A stretch of DNA of 64,000 bases, from NCBI GenBank assembly GCA_963693305.1, contig OY855913.1:20714015-20778014 (forward strand), written 5' to 3'. Made by a program: the position numbers and the translations under genes. Below the pieces are notes generated by a model. It was not told the origin of the DNA. It saw only the letters and a list, made by a program, of their open reading frames with translations, and made no database searches. This document shows, in pieces, positions 1-11,589 of the stretch; position 1 is the first letter of the stretch, and each line of letters opens with the position of its first letter. This DNA comes from Meandrina meandrites (taxonomy: Eukaryota; Cnidaria; Anthozoa; Scleractinia; Meandrinidae).

Positions 1-112
1 CAGTCCACGAACTTAAATTGAATCATTTCACGTGGTCACAGCTGTAGTAATAACATAGAATCAGAACAAAGTATTTACTTACTCTGAAAAAACCGTTCTC
101 GTCCAACTTTAA

Positions 113-1296
113 GCATGGAGGAAAGAGAGGAATATTGCAAACACGCTTGAAAGTATGGAGCCTGCCGAATTGTCAGCAATGTTAAAACACTTTTACGTGG
201 AAGCCAAAAAGGTCGAAGGAAAGCCATATAGTCGTAACACGAAAGCAATTCGTTCTGGTCTTGACAGATTTTTGTCCGGTTCCCCTCAAAGAAAGCCATT
301 TTCCATAATTCGAGATAGCGAGTTCAAGCCAGTGAATGAAGCTCTCGATGCATCTCTAAAAGATCTCGCGCAACAGGGGTTGATCTCCTCTACAAAGCAC
401 AAGCGTCCAATATCCAAAGAAGACCTTGAAGCCCTTTATGCCGCCAACCAACTCGGCCTGGATGCTCCGGAAAGTCTCGTAAATACAGCCTGGTTCTACA
501 CAGTTCTATACTTTGGTAAAAGAGGCCGTGAAAACCAACGGGCTATGAAACCGGGAGACTTGCAGCTGAAAACAACAACTAGCGGCCATAAGTACTTCAT
601 CCTGAATGAAAGAGCAACGAAGAATCATCCTGGTGGTACCAACGACAACGAACAAGATGAAACTCAGTCTGTAATGATGGCATGTCCTGGAAACCCCCGC
701 TATCCTGTGACCTGTCTCGAGAAGTATTTGGCGAAAAGAGAACCACGATGCGATGCTCTGTGGCAGAAACCTAAAAACCACAACGCGAGTTCATTTTCCT
801 CTACTGACGATATCTGGTTCTGCAACATACACCGATGGGAAAACACAAGCTTGAAAATCTGCTCACGGATATGTGCAAGAAAGCTGGTCTGGCACAAGTT
901 TATACTCCTCATTGCATAAGAGCCACGTCGGTTACTGTTCTGAAGGCTGCAGGTTTGGAAAACTGCCGAGTGAAAAGTGTAACGGGCCATGGAAGTGACA
1001 AGTCCATCGAGTCTTACAGTACGCGACCAACCATCGAGCAGCAGTTCCCAGTCATCTGCAATATAATAGTCAGCCGATTTCTAGCGCAGCAGAACTCTGT
1101 TCAGCCTGTCCTGACAGCGGTTCCACCCCAAGCTACTTCATCATTTTCAGCCACCTCCACGTCCGCCATTCACCAGCAACAACCTAGCCAAGTTCACCAG
1201 TCCACTTTGAATCTTAATCCTTCAACTGCTTCAAACTTTTCGCATTCTGTCTTTCATGGCTGTAACTTCCTTTTCAGCCCACAAAGGGACAATTGA
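113..1296 (+). pseudogene. Crypton-type tyrosine recombinase (KIAA1958/DUF3504-like), frameshifted
   Basis: This resembles the Crypton-derived tyrosine recombinases that are abundant in cnidarian genomes (KIAA1958/ZMYM/QRICH1-like domain), which cut and rejoin DNA through an active-site tyrosine. The first half (ATG at 155, open upstream to about 113) contains the N-terminal helical region and the box I arginine in GKRGRENQRAMKPGDL. The second half (frame of 835) contains HCIRATSVT (HxxR), TGHGSDKSIESYS (GH and the candidate nucleophile Tyr) and a Ser/Gln/Thr-rich tail ending at 1296. The two halves lie in different frames. The switch falls at about 818-832, between the codons for W-F and the continuing P-M-G-K, and looks like loss of one base; the first frame stops at 917-919. 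All expected catalytic residues are therefore visible but not in one frame. It may be a pseudogene, an assembly error, or an exon pair. Plausible reading continues upstream of the ATG, so the true start is uncertain. Confidence 0.75.
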
Positions 1297-1600
1297 AATG
1301 ATTTGAACTTTTCACCAAGACTGTATAAACGTTTTTTAACCGCGTTTTCGAACAGCGCTGTTGTAAAATTATTTCTTCAAGCGCCGAGTTTTCGAGTTTT
1401 TGATCGAGGGGGCGTTGTAACAGCATATTTAACATGACAGTCTGTCACGTTTTTATCCAATCGCAATTGAAATAAAATGTTTTAAACCAATGAAATCGTA
1501 CTTACTTACGTCATATGCAATCGCAATCAGATCGCCGCGACCGCCACCAGCTTTTTTTAGGCGGCCGCGAGATGTGAAAATTAATCGGAGGGTTATAAAA

Positions 1601-1745
1601 TAAAGAAACCCCTTTCTGGCTTGCTGGTATGTCGGAGTATAATGCCCTTGGCGGATAGATTGTCCTTAAAATTTCACATTTCGGACAATCTACCCGCCGC
1701 GGGCATTATCCTCCGACATACCAGCCGCCTGAAGGGGTTTATTTA
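1601..1745. repeat. imperfect hairpin (foldback), about 63-bp arms
   Basis: The left arm (1601-1665) is the near-perfect reverse complement of the right arm (1683-1745), with a 17-base AT-rich loop. The shared core includes GGTATGTCGGAG and ATAGATTGTCC-like blocks. It is probably a MITE or the hairpin end of a larger non-autonomous element. No coding sequence is seen in the surrounding 1300-2350. Confidence 0.85.
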
Positions 1746-3815
1746 CTAAATATCTGGGTTATCTTCTAAAACAGGCTCACAAAATAAGACTTCCTGTTCT
1801 AAGAAAATGGACGGATGTTGTATAACCAGGAAAACGGTTTGAAGGTGTAAGATGATGCAGGGCCCCCAAACGGAGCTGTCAATCCTGTGTCGGGAGCTGA
1901 ATGAAGTTACCACCCAAGCCGGTTTGTTTTATCCACCGACATTTTTTGTCAAGTAATCTGTATGGTCAAACCGCACACGATGCGGTGATGTTTGTGTAGT
2001 TTTCGGTTTTAAGTTGTGAACTTCCGCAGTTACAACACGACTAGACTGTGCTGACTGGAACTCAGGGCATATGCGATTTTGTTTTGATGCTGCAAGCAGG
2101 CTGGTTTTGTACGCTGAGGGTTTCTACTGTGCCGTACCAGGCGATAAGGTTAAGAGCAGTTTTGGTCTGAAATGGGGTATAGATATATAAGTTTTTGACC
2201 ATTTTGGTCTGAAATATGGTATGGTTAGCGAGCTCTGGTCAGCAATTAGGTATTTATCTCTGTGAAGTGCGATAAAATGAATTAAAGGCATCAAACGACT
2301 TAGACCAACTGGTTTTGTCACCCGAGCATGCAGTGGCAGCCATGGACAGCTGTTTTCGGCCTTGTTAGGTCTCATCAGCATGGCATAGCCGTCGGGGAGC
2401 GATAGGTCTAAAAACCACAATCTTACGACTTAGTGTAATCTGCTTATCAAATGTTCACATTGAGAGAGATGTTTGTCATGCAAGATCTCCCACTTAACGT
2501 GCCACTGGCCAAAACGTTTCAAGATGGCGATGAAACTTTTGCTTTAAGGTAAAACAGCGTTTATTCCTGTATTTTATTTGTTACGCTACTTCGTGACAAT
2601 TAAACAAGATGTCTACCATCAGTCAGTCAGTTATTTTACAGCCACTTCTACAAGACTGTTTACTTAGTCAAAGGTCTCCTACCAACATTTTTAGATCGTT
2701 ACCATATGTATTACTTTTTTTCTATACATTTAAGAAATTAATTGCAGCAGGGTTTGCACGTTATTGACTCTTAGTTAGACAGATCCACGTGTGTGCGATC
2801 ATCCTCGCACGTACGTGCAACACAAAATTAAAGATCTACAGCTTACATGCAAAGCGCTACTTACTACACGAAGCGCGGTACTAACACTAACGATATTTAC
2901 AATACACTCCAAACTTAAGCTACAATTACTTTCCAGTGATATAGCAACATACATTACGATATAGCAAAAAGACGAAAAAATAAATGGAAATAAAATTAAT
3001 AGGGCTCAAAATCTTATTCCTAACTTAGATTAGTGTTTTTCAATTTCAAGGTGACTTTTTAGTCAGTGAAATATGCTTCCCAGATACATGCACTCTTCTT
3101 CTCTTCGTGACGCAGTATATAAATGTAATATTTAGCAATAATTCATTAAACAGAGGTTTAAGCCAAGCCGGACGAGACAGATCTTTAGTGAACCCGTAAA
3201 TTATTTTTTGTTCTGACGTCAGGCATGTTATGTCCTCGCCCTCAGGTACAAGTTTTCAAGGAATGAAATTGACATTGAATGAATCTCTTTCCGGTCTGCA
3301 ATAAGACGTGGAAGGCCGGCCAGTGGCCCTTCATTTCTAGTAGAACGAGTTTGGGATTTGCAACTCTTAGTGGCATAACTGAACATTAGACACTTGCCTC
3401 TAAAACGAATTTTGGTATCTGTTGGGGCTTTTAAGCACAAACCAAATGGCGTGTTCTGCGTGTTCTGTATTCGTTATAGAGAAACTGAACAGCCACTCTT
3501 TGTTGCAATGATTTGTTTCTGCCGCATTTTATTTTCGGAACACTATTCAGAATCTGTTTGGTTTAGTGTTGATTAAATAATAAAAGCATTGGTTTAAAAA
3601 TGAGTCACTGTTCATGCGAAAACACTGTTATGTTTAAAAGTTTCGCAATCTTTTCTAGCCTGCGCAGACCCCTTGGTTTTGCGACGCAGGCTACAAAGGT
3701 CACGCTATTCTCACTGGGGGCAAACACACACAAAAGCCGAAATTAACCACTATGCACTATCTCACATTCCCAGCGTGACCCAGGGGACTGCGTGGCATTT
3801 CCACAGACCTCACCC

Positions 3816-3862
3816 TTCTATTTAAGAGCAGTCTGCTTTGTAATTCAGCCAGTTTCAGTAAA
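3816..3862 (+). promoter_or_regulatory. candidate internal promoter of element A
   Basis: A CTATTTAAG TATA-like box lies about 30 bp upstream of an initiator-like TTTCAGTA. The arrangement parallels CTTATATAAGG followed by TTCAGTCTT in the related element at 17872-17915. This is inferred from position and motif only. Confidence 0.4.
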
Positions 3863-5474
3863 GTTTAGGTCTCGGTACCCTTGCTTGGAGATTTCGTTTT
3901 CTCCAATTTCCCTTCCATCGCTGCTCCCATTACGGCACAAGTTCCTGTACCGTTTATTGAGAGCCGATGTCCACGCGGTTGTAAAACCTTCGGAGCAGCC
4001 AGAACCACAACCAGCCATGCAGATAGATGAAGAACCGGCCGCTTAACCCGTCTTTCAACTATTTTCAACTGGCCGCTTTACCCGTGGCTTACAACCGGCA
4101 GCCAACCGGTCAAGCCGCTGTTCACCCAGCCGGGTGAACAGTTAGTAAGTTTTCTCTTTATTTATTTTTGCCCAATTTTGTTACACGCCGGCTTGTCTTA
4201 TTTAGCGACAGGCTGCGGGGTTTTGTTCAGTTTGTGTTACACGTGCCCTCCCTTTAGGTTTTAGTTACTGGTGTTCTCGCCAAAATTTTGTTTTTAGGAA
4301 TGTAGGAAGCCACTGTGGTGTTTTCTTTTTGCTATAGTTTATAACGCCTTGTCGTTTTTTACTTTGTTTATTCACGTATTTCTATTTTATGCAAATTATT
4401 TTTTCTCAAGTTGGTATCACTTTTTGCACGTGGCAAGGGTCTTTTCTAGGACTTTCAGTTTTCGTATCAGTTTTATCTTTGTTTAGCCTGCGAATACAGC
4501 CGCCTCTCATCGCTCCCGGCCGGTTTGGCATTTCGCGAGAGAGACGTCTGCGATTCACGGCCAAAAATTCCATATTGATGACGTTAACCGCTAATTAGAT
4601 TTCCGGAACACACGCAGTTGGTCTCGCATAATTAATGTGTTCATTTTCAGTTGCCCATTGCTAGCTCACTGCTCGAAGAATAGATTCATTGAATAATATT
4701 ATTGATTGAACACAAACACTTTCAAGGCAGTCAAGGACGCATACACAGCGGACAACCTTGTCACGAAAATCCCTATAAGAGTTGCACATAAGCTAAGATT
4801 TGAAAAACGAAGCTGTGAAATCACTAAATGGTCCTAAATGGTTTAGTAAATCTCGCTAATTTTTTCTCTAGCCCCTGTTCATTAAATTATGTTTGTCTGT
4901 AGAATTTATGCTTCGTAACCGTCCTTTCAGATTATTCGTATTTCATATTTTGTTGGCTGTACCTTTTGTGATTTTGTCGGCGTATGTGTCAACAATAAAA
5001 CCCGCGGGTGTCAAAATTTATGTGAACGTTTTGAAATGGCTGCAGTGGCGGATCCTTCCTGAAAGTCTTTAAAGACGTTCAAGAAGCACCCTGCTTAAGT
5101 CTTCCAACAATAAGGTATGAAGTAAGAAATCAGAGAAATGTAAGTTGTAAGTTATTGCTCCGGCGTATCTTCATAATCCTGCCGCCCGCCGCCCGGTGTA
5201 CTTTTGGTCCACAATAACACCCGACGTTGACCCGGCGTTATATTTCACATACATTATGCAAATTACCTATTTGACCAATAAGCGCTCCTGTCCGGATTCC
5301 GGACAGATTTACGTCATCAGTATGGAATTTCTTGCCACGAATCGCAGACGTCTCTCCTCGCGTTTCGCACGTAGTAGCGGGAGCGAGTGAGAGGCGGCTG
5401 TAGTCGCAGGCTAATCTTTGTTGTGTATTTTAGCAACTTGGGTGTCCTTGTTTTAGTTTTGCATGCGACTGGGG

Positions 5475-6115
5475 TGACCTCGCTTACAAATTGGTTTTCA
5501 GTTTTTATGAAGCCACTGGGGTGACCTTGCTTGGAGCTTGTTTACAGTTTGTTTGAAGCGACTGGAACGACCTCGCTTGAATTTTCAGTTCACGGTATGA
5601 AGCGACTGGGGTGACCTCGCTTGGAGTTTGTTTGAAGCGACTGGGGTGACCTCGCTTTAATATTGTTTTCAGTTCACGAAATGAAGCGACTGGGGTGACC
5701 TCGCTTGCAGTTTGTTTGAAGCAACTGGGGTGACCTCGTTTGCAGTTTGTTTTAAGCGACTGGGGTGACCTCGCTTGCAGTTTGTTTTAAGCGACTGGGG
5801 TGACCTCGCTTGCAGTTTGTTTGAAGCAACTGGGGTGACCTCGTTTGCAGTTTGTTTTAAGCGACTGGGGTGACCTCGCTTGCAGTTTGTTTTAAGCGAC
5901 TGGGGTGACCTCGCCTAGTGTTTGTTTGAAGCGAGTGGGGTGACCTCGCTTGGAGTTTGTTTTAAGCGACTGGGGTGACCTCGCTTGGAGTTTGTTTTAA
6001 GCGTCTGGGGTGACCTCGGTTGAATTTTGTTTTCAGCTTGTATGAAGCTACTCTGGTGACCTCGACTGGGGTGTTTGTTTCTAGTTTGTGTGAAGCCTAG
6101 CTTGGAGTTCGTTTT
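5475..6115 (+). repeat. 35-bp minisatellite of element A (AGCGA..TCGCT hairpin units)
   Basis: About 18 tandem copies of a unit of roughly 35 bp contain GCGACTGGGGTGACCTCGC followed by a T-rich spacer (TGCAGTTTGTTTTAA). Each unit carries the inverted pair AAGCGA/TCGCTT around a GGTGACC palindrome, so transcripts could form a string of small hairpins. Copies at both ends of the array are more divergent than the centre. Confidence 0.9.
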
Positions 6116-7347
6116 TTAGTAAAGGATGTTTAGGTATTCCTCATACTCACGTTTTTGTCCTTTTCGTGTCGCGTTCTCCTAGTCCGCCTCGCCCGTTTCT
6201 AAGCTTCCCCGATGGGGTTATCTAAAACCCTTCATTGCTCTGTCTCTGGATGGGGTATCTCGGGGCTGCTTCGCTAAAGCGTTCACCTCTCGCTGGTCCC
6301 CATTTGTTTTTTGGAGTACTTTTTGTTTTGTTTGTCCTAGTTTCCATGTTCCCATTTGTTATCTTATGTTCTCTTCCCCTCCCAACAACCGCAGAAAGAA
6401 GATATCTTATTTTGCTTCAGAATTAGTATTCCTCGGAACCCATTGTCTTTATGGGTAAATCGGAAGGGTGATCACCCGAGTGTAGCGGCCTCGTTACCCT
6501 AGTCCGAGATGGCGTCTCAACTAATTGTTTTGGCGTCCGCCGGTGGCCTGATATTCAGGGATCCTTACGGTTTTGCGTTAGGAAAGATTCATAACCACGT
6601 CCTTGGCGGTTCGGAAGAAATCCTTTTAGGTCAGACGTAGTGTTCAAGGAACTAATAGCGATAAAACAACTTCTAGCCCTTGTCCTACATGGTTAGCTGG
6701 CACTGTGTAAAACTTATAGAGTCCACGTTGGTATGTCAGTTTTCGAACCCGCTGTTCTCTAGAAAGGGTGTACTGCAGAGCATTTTAATTCTCAATTTGA
6801 GATCCTAACTTTATCGGTATCTCCCTCTGTCCACGGGCAGTTTACACAGTTATTCATGAAACTTTGCGTTTGCATTACACTTTCTGATACGTGGTAACTC
6901 ATTTCGCTTGTGGCTTTACTGTTGGGTGTTCTTTTGTTGCTGCCACGTTTGAGTTCTGAGTTATGGGAGGAGGTTACAATTTCTTCTCGGAAAGGTACTC
7001 TACACCCCCCTTTCTCGTATTGGTTGGGTCCCTCGAATCATGGTTTTCGGGGGAGTTGGGGCCGAGGGCCGATTTCTCCCATATCTTATGCATCTGGTCC
7101 ATTTGGCTTTGTGCATCGATGTACCTGGTGAGAATATATTACTATTTTGTTCAATATTCTTAGAAACCTTTGTGATCAATGTAAACAATTCTTAGAAGTC
7201 AGACAGCATGTCAAACCTTTTGTGATTGGTAATTGTTCTGATAAATACGGTATCTGACTGATCACAAGGCTTTATTGTTCATGATTGTCGGAGGCGTCTT
7301 CAAGTTAATCAAACCCTCTTAGTCCTCTTCGTTTTCCGCCTTTAATC

Positions 7348-9600
7348 ATGGATATACAAACCTTGCTGAACAATCTTCATAAAGAAGTATCCTGTTCTGT
7401 GTGCCTGGCCACATTCACTGATCCAAAACAGCTGCCATGCTTGCACAGTTTTTGTCTTCACTGCTTGAACGAAATTCAACGAACGAGTGGCTGCCGCGAT
7501 ATCATAGTCTGTCCGGAGTGCAGAAAGGAAAGTCAAGTCCCCAGTGTAAATCTTAACGACCTGCCGACCAACTTTCGTATCAACAGTTTGTTGGATGTGT
7601 TAGCTATTAGAGAGTGCAATACCAATGGCGTCAAATGCGGAAATTGCGACAAAAGAAGCGCACAGAGTTTGTACTGTTTCCAGTGTTGTTGGTTCTGGTG
7701 TGATGACTGTGTTACGGCACACAACATAATTCGAGCTAGTAAAGAACATCGACTGCTGGCACTTAAAGACTTTCAAGATCAAGACATCGAGGAGGTGCTA
7801 AAGCGACCAGCATTTTGTCAAAGGCCAGACCACGAAAAAAAAGAATTGGAGTTCTTTTGTACAAAATGCGAAGTTTCCATTTGCAACACTTGTGCTTTGA
7901 CAAATCATGAACTTCACGGCAAGATGCCCTTGAAAGAAGCTGCAAATAAACGGAAGTTACAAGCAAAATCTGTGATTGATTCGCAAGAGGAAAAAGTGCA
8001 AGAGAAAAGAAATAAAATCACGAACCTTGACGAAACCTGCATTTATATTGAAGCACAAGCCGCTGCCGTGAAACGAAACGTACACAGCTTTGCTGAAAAT
8101 CTGATGGCAGTTATCGAAGCGGAGAAAATGGAAATATTTAACAGAGTAGACATCCAAGCAAAAGAATCTGTCGAGCGTCTACGAACTCAACAATGCGAGA
8201 TAGGAAATGAAGTGAAACTGAGCGAGGCAGCAATCGAGAAAACTGAAACACTTTTGAAACAAGGTTCAAGCGCTGAAATTGTGCAGTTAGATCAACTCGC
8301 ATTAAGCACAATCTTTCAGGAAGGAAACGATGATGAAGGAGAGCAAGTCGACTGTGACCTTGAAGGCCTTCGCCAATTCATTTTCGTTCAAAATGAAACA
8401 TTAATGGAGAAAGCAAACACTGAAGGAATCGGCTCTTTTCGAACATTCATCAACAAGACTAAAGCCCAGCAATCAAGTGCCAAAGGAAAAGGAATCAGTG
8501 AAGCAACTGTTGGACTTGAAGCGCAGCTTGTTTTGACAACAAGAAATGCTGAAGGAGAGCAATGTTATGAAGAGGGTGACTACGTAACAGTGGAAATTAA
8601 AAATTCTCAAGGCCATGACTGTGCCACGAAAGCGCGAGTCCAAGATAAAAAAGATGGCAGCTACAAGATCAGCTATTTTGCCAAAGAAACTGGAAAATGC
8701 GACGTATCAGTGAAGGTAAATGAAGAACATATCCGCGGCAGCCCTTTTTATGTTCAAGTGAAATCCAGACAGTACAAACCCGTGTCATCTTTTGGAAAAT
8801 CTGGACGGTCTGCTGGACAGCTAACGTTCCCTTGGGGACTGGCAGTGAATGAACGCAATGAAATTGCAGTTGCTAGTGGCGGCACAGTACTAGTTCAGGT
8901 ATTCAGTAGTGATGGGACTCACGTAAGATCATTTGGTAGAAAGGGTGATAAACAGGGAGAATTAAACATTCCTTCAGGCATAACGTTTGATATGAATAGT
9001 AATATTATAGTAGCGGACAATGGTAACCACCGGGTTCAAGTTTTTAGTGAGCAGGGTGAGTACCTGAACCAGTTTGGTGAACCAGGAAGTCTTGATCACC
9101 AACTTGAGCATCCTCATGGTGTGTCTGTTGACTGTGACAGGAATATTATTGTTGTTGATTCAGGTAACAAACTTATCAAGATATTTTCTCCTGGCGGGCA
9201 GTTTTTGCGTAAAATTGGCGGTGAAGGCTCTTTCACCTGTCCCTTTCACTGTGTCGAATATGACAAGTATCTTATAGTGTCTGATAGTAGTGAAAATTGT
9301 ATCAAAATGTTCAGTAGGGATGGTAATTTCCTGTACAAATTTGGAAAGAAGGGGGATGGAGACGGGGAGTTCAATAATCCTCGTTTCTTGTCAATTAACA
9401 AAGCAGGACAACTGATGGTCTGTGATGAAGTGAATCACAGAGTTCAGGTGTTTGAACTGAGTGGAAAGTTTGTAACAAAGTTTGGAACAAAAGGGAGTGG
9501 GGAAGGAGAGTTTTATCACCCATTCTCTATAGCAGTTCTCGGTGATGGTAGGATAGTTGTGTCTGACTCGTTTAACAGTCGAATTCAGATATTTCAGTAG
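7348..9600 (+). CDS. TRIM-NHL protein (RING, two B-boxes, coiled coil, filamin, NHL), TRIM2/3/71-like
   Basis: An intact single-exon frame of 750 aa. The RING finger (residues about 16-58) follows C-x2-C-x11-C-x-H-x2-C-x2-C-x15-C-x2-C. A first B-box spans about 97-132 and a second about 155-190 (starting [15 protein letters not shown]). A charged coiled coil fills about 195-350, a filamin/ABP280-type domain about 385-475 (ending GSPFYVQVK), and six NHL repeats about 480-750 form the expected beta-propeller. Family knowledge: a RING E3 ubiquitin ligase whose NHL propeller binds RNA or protein partners in the cytoplasm. Coral genomes hold many paralogs, so no one-to-one ortholog can be named. 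The start follows CCTTTAATC and begins MDIQTLLNNL, conserved in the broken paralog at 33343. AATAAA lies 15 bases after the stop. Confidence 0.93.
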   Translation: MDIQTLLNNLHKEVSCSVCLATFTDPKQLPCLHSFCLHCLNEIQRTSGCRDIIVCPECRKESQVPSVNLNDLPTNFRINSLLDVLAIRECNTNGVKCGNCDKRSAQSLYCFQCCWFWCDDCVTAHNIIRASKEHRLLALKDFQDQDIEEVLKRPAFCQRPDHEKKELEFFCTKCEVSICNTCALTNHELHGKMPLKEAANKRKLQAKSVIDSQEEKVQEKRNKITNLDETCIYIEAQAAAVKRNVHSFAENLMAVIEAEKMEIFNRVDIQAKESVERLRTQQCEIGNEVKLSEAAIEKTETLLKQGSSAEIVQLDQLALSTIFQEGNDDEGEQVDCDLEGLRQFIFVQNETLMEKANTEGIGSFRTFINKTKAQQSSAKGKGISEATVGLEAQLVLTTRNAEGEQCYEEGDYVTVEIKNSQGHDCATKARVQDKKDGSYKISYFAKETGKCDVSVKVNEEHIRGSPFYVQVKSRQYKPVSSFGKSGRSAGQLTFPWGLAVNERNEIAVASGGTVLVQVFSSDGTHVRSFGRKGDKQGELNIPSGITFDMNSNIIVADNGNHRVQVFSEQGEYLNQFGEPGSLDHQLEHPHGVSVDCDRNIIVVDSGNKLIKIFSPGGQFLRKIGGEGSFTCPFHCVEYDKYLIVSDSSENCIKMFSRDGNFLYKFGKKGDGDGEFNNPRFLSINKAGQLMVCDEVNHRVQVFELSGKFVTKFGTKGSGEGEFYHPFSIAVLGDGRIVVSDSFNSRIQIFQ

Positions 9601-9614
9601 CTTTGATATCCACG

Positions 9615-9620
9615 AATAAA
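9615..9620 (+). terminator. polyadenylation signal of the TRIM gene
   Basis: AATAAA lies 15 bases after the TAG stop of the TRIM-NHL gene, giving a very short predicted 3' UTR. Further AT-rich possibilities follow. Confidence 0.55.
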
Positions 9621-9747
9621 TGTCGTACGTTATTTACATTTGCTTTCAGTTAAATTTAGAGAACTTTTAGCTTTTTTGAAAATAGTCGGCAAGTGTCAGC
9701 GAGTTCAGACTAAAAGCTGAGATCGTTTTGAATTTAAATGTTAACTT

Positions 9748-9840
9748 TTAGAAGGAGGGTGGTGGGGGGGGGGGGGGAGGGTGGGCTTATAAGCGGGCGT
9801 ATAAGCGGTTGGGTTATATCTGGGGCGGAGGGGGGGGGTC
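9748..9840. repeat. G-rich tract with 14-base G run
   Basis: The plus strand holds GGGTGGTGG, a run of 14 G (9764-9777), GGGTGGGC, and a second run of nine G near 9830, interleaved with a duplicated CTTATAAGCGGGCGTATAAG-like motif. It is capable of G-quadruplex formation. It is absent from the corresponding part of duplication copy B. Confidence 0.8.
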
Positions 9841-9849
9841 TTATATTCA

Positions 9850-11415
9850 GAATTTTACGGTACTTGTCAACTTTCAGCCGTTTTGATGGGACCAGATTAG
9901 TCTTTAGTAACTTACAAATTTGGGCTGAAAGCTTGCAACAAACGAAATATTTTACAAGTCGGAAAACTAAGATCGTTTTAAGTTTAAATGTCAACAATGT
10001 ATTACCTTAGCAACAGAAGATTATTTACTTGTCACAGATGTAAATCTCTTGTTAACTTCGATTAACAGGTTAGCTGAACTATTGTAAGTATTAAGTCACC
10101 AAATAACTTAACACTTTTTAAAAATTCAAATAATTTGTTTATTTAGCAGGTACTGTATCGTCGAGTTTGCTGTAAATAAACAGAGTAACATGTTTTGAGT
10201 TAATAATTATGTGTACATTTTATTGCAAACAACTATTATTGCTGTAGCTACTCTGAAGTTGAGATCACAACTCGGAAATGACTGTAAATTGTTATCTATA
10301 TATTGAACTGTATAAGAGCTTATAAGTCATTGAAATTATTCTTATCATCAATTTGTTGTAAATAAGTAGTTTTGTATGTTGTGACATAAATAATCTGAAA
10401 TGACTGCACATTGTTACCTGTATATTGAAATGTCTTTCCTAAAAAAATATTCTTATCGTAAAATACGTAGTTTGTATGGTGTAATATGATAATCGATACA
10501 CCAGTGTAAGATTTGAAAAGGTAATGAAATATTAATAAATGTAGCTATTTTTTCCTAAACTTGTCGTGATAATTATTGCGAGCAGTTTGTTTGACGTGAT
10601 TTGATTTGAAACATTATTATCATGTAATGAATATACTCCGGTAGACTGAATTTGCAGCGGCAAAGAAGCTGATAAAGGATTGTCATGGATCTTCATGTTT
10701 TTGTTTTTAATGCATTGAATGATTGGATTTCAGAAATACTGATTTAAAATCTTACAGTGCGTTTAAAATAAAATATGCGCGATGATTAATGCGTTCCCTA
10801 AACTGTTTCCGTCACCATTCCTCACACACTGCCCTGACGATGGAGAACACGAACATAAATGGCCTGCTTTGGAGTGCCTACGGATATAATTCGTTATTCG
10901 TCGGTTGCAAACGCTGGAAATTTCAGTACCATTTGTGTCATCTAGGGTCCCCCTACCCCTTCTCAGGTCGCCTGACTGATAATAGGCAAGTCCTTGTGCT
11001 CGTCACGCCATTGTTCATTATTCTTGCATGCATTGCGTGACAAGGCTAAAGAACGTTTGTCTCTTGTGTCTTATCCTGTTTGTTGGCTGATTTTGGAAAA
11101 TTGCTCTACGTTATTCGAAAGTTAAACCAAGGTGATGGGGGAGCACTTGCAATTGTTGCAGCAGGGGCTGCCGGTGCCGGCCGTGGTCGGTACGTTGGAC
11201 GAAAGAGAACGTGCTGGATGGGCAAGTCTTGTCATCCAACACTAACTTGCTTTTTTAATATATTTTTTAACCCGCTGCTATTAAATCTAGCACTTAAACA
11301 TCAATGGTTAATGACGAAGCGCGCGAGTGACGACATGACTCAGACAAGACTAAGGCAAACAAGAGGGTCTCGATGGCGTGGTGGCTTTTACGGTTAACGC
11401 CTAATATTTTGGCTT
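9850..11415. other. AT-rich intergenic region
   Basis: No credible gene. It holds the downstream flank of duplication copy A, including the 10795-10950 block shared with 36240-36385, and a small repeat at 10988-11060 related to the hairpin at 29953-30042. Short frames present (for example 10789-11040) have no recognisable domain. Confidence 0.6.
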
Positions 11416-11589
11416 TGTAATAAACGTCACACAGGAAGGTATAGACAGTTCCTGAAGTCGTTTCAACTGTTTTAATCGCGTAGCCGAGTAACATACAAAA
11501 CACACACACCGAAGTCGATTCGTTCTCTATACCACGTGCTTTTTATCCGATTCTTACACTATGTATCATGCACAAAGTGTCCCATTACA
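11416..11589 (-). repeat. 3' LTR of the Gypsy element
   Basis: 174 bp. In element orientation it starts TGTAATGGGACA and ends TTTATTACA (TG...CA). It differs from the other LTR at three positions (near 11513, 11569 and 11573). Confidence 0.93.

Larger units (their letters stand above)
3710..7146 (+). mobile_element. non-autonomous DIRS/Ngaro-like retroelement (element A)
   Basis: Copy B of the duplication reads straight across this site (33153-33157), so the insert is defined by an empty site: CTATT precedes the insert at 3705-3709 and also ends it at 7142-7146. Like the element at 17761-24420 it has a leader with a TATA-like box, a minisatellite, a block beginning GCTTCCCCGATGGGGTTATC (6204) that matches 21369, and a terminal block containing CTCCCATATCTTA and ending GAGAATATATTACTATT. 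No reverse transcriptase, RNase H or recombinase frame is recognisable, so it would need a partner in trans. Integration at a short shared CTATT core rather than a conventional target duplication fits tyrosine-recombinase integration. It sits about 200 bp upstream of the intact TRIM gene. Confidence 0.75.
2359..10950 (+). repeat. segmental duplication, copy A (TRIM gene and flanks)
   Basis: Blocks across this segment match 30444-36385 in the same order and orientation: 2359-2810 with 30444-30725 plus 32459-32625, 2830-2880 with 33035-33085, 3650-3709 with 33088-33157, 7147-9600 with 33158-35596, 9850-9895 with 35785-35832, and 10795-10950 with 36240-36385. The interruptions are later insertions in one copy, or deletions in the other. 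Bases 2890-3640 are unique to this copy and show no credible gene. Confidence 0.85.

Noticed and set aside
9734..10010. Opposing frames across the G-rich tract
   Set aside because: Gly/Pro-rich translation of a G homopolymer; not conserved in duplication copy B.
10789..11040. 83-codon open frame
   Set aside because: It overlaps a repeat block duplicated at 36240-36385 in which the frame is not kept.
11411..11415. Target-site duplication of the Gypsy element (ggctt versus gcatt)
   Set aside because: Two of five bases differ, so it was not claimed.
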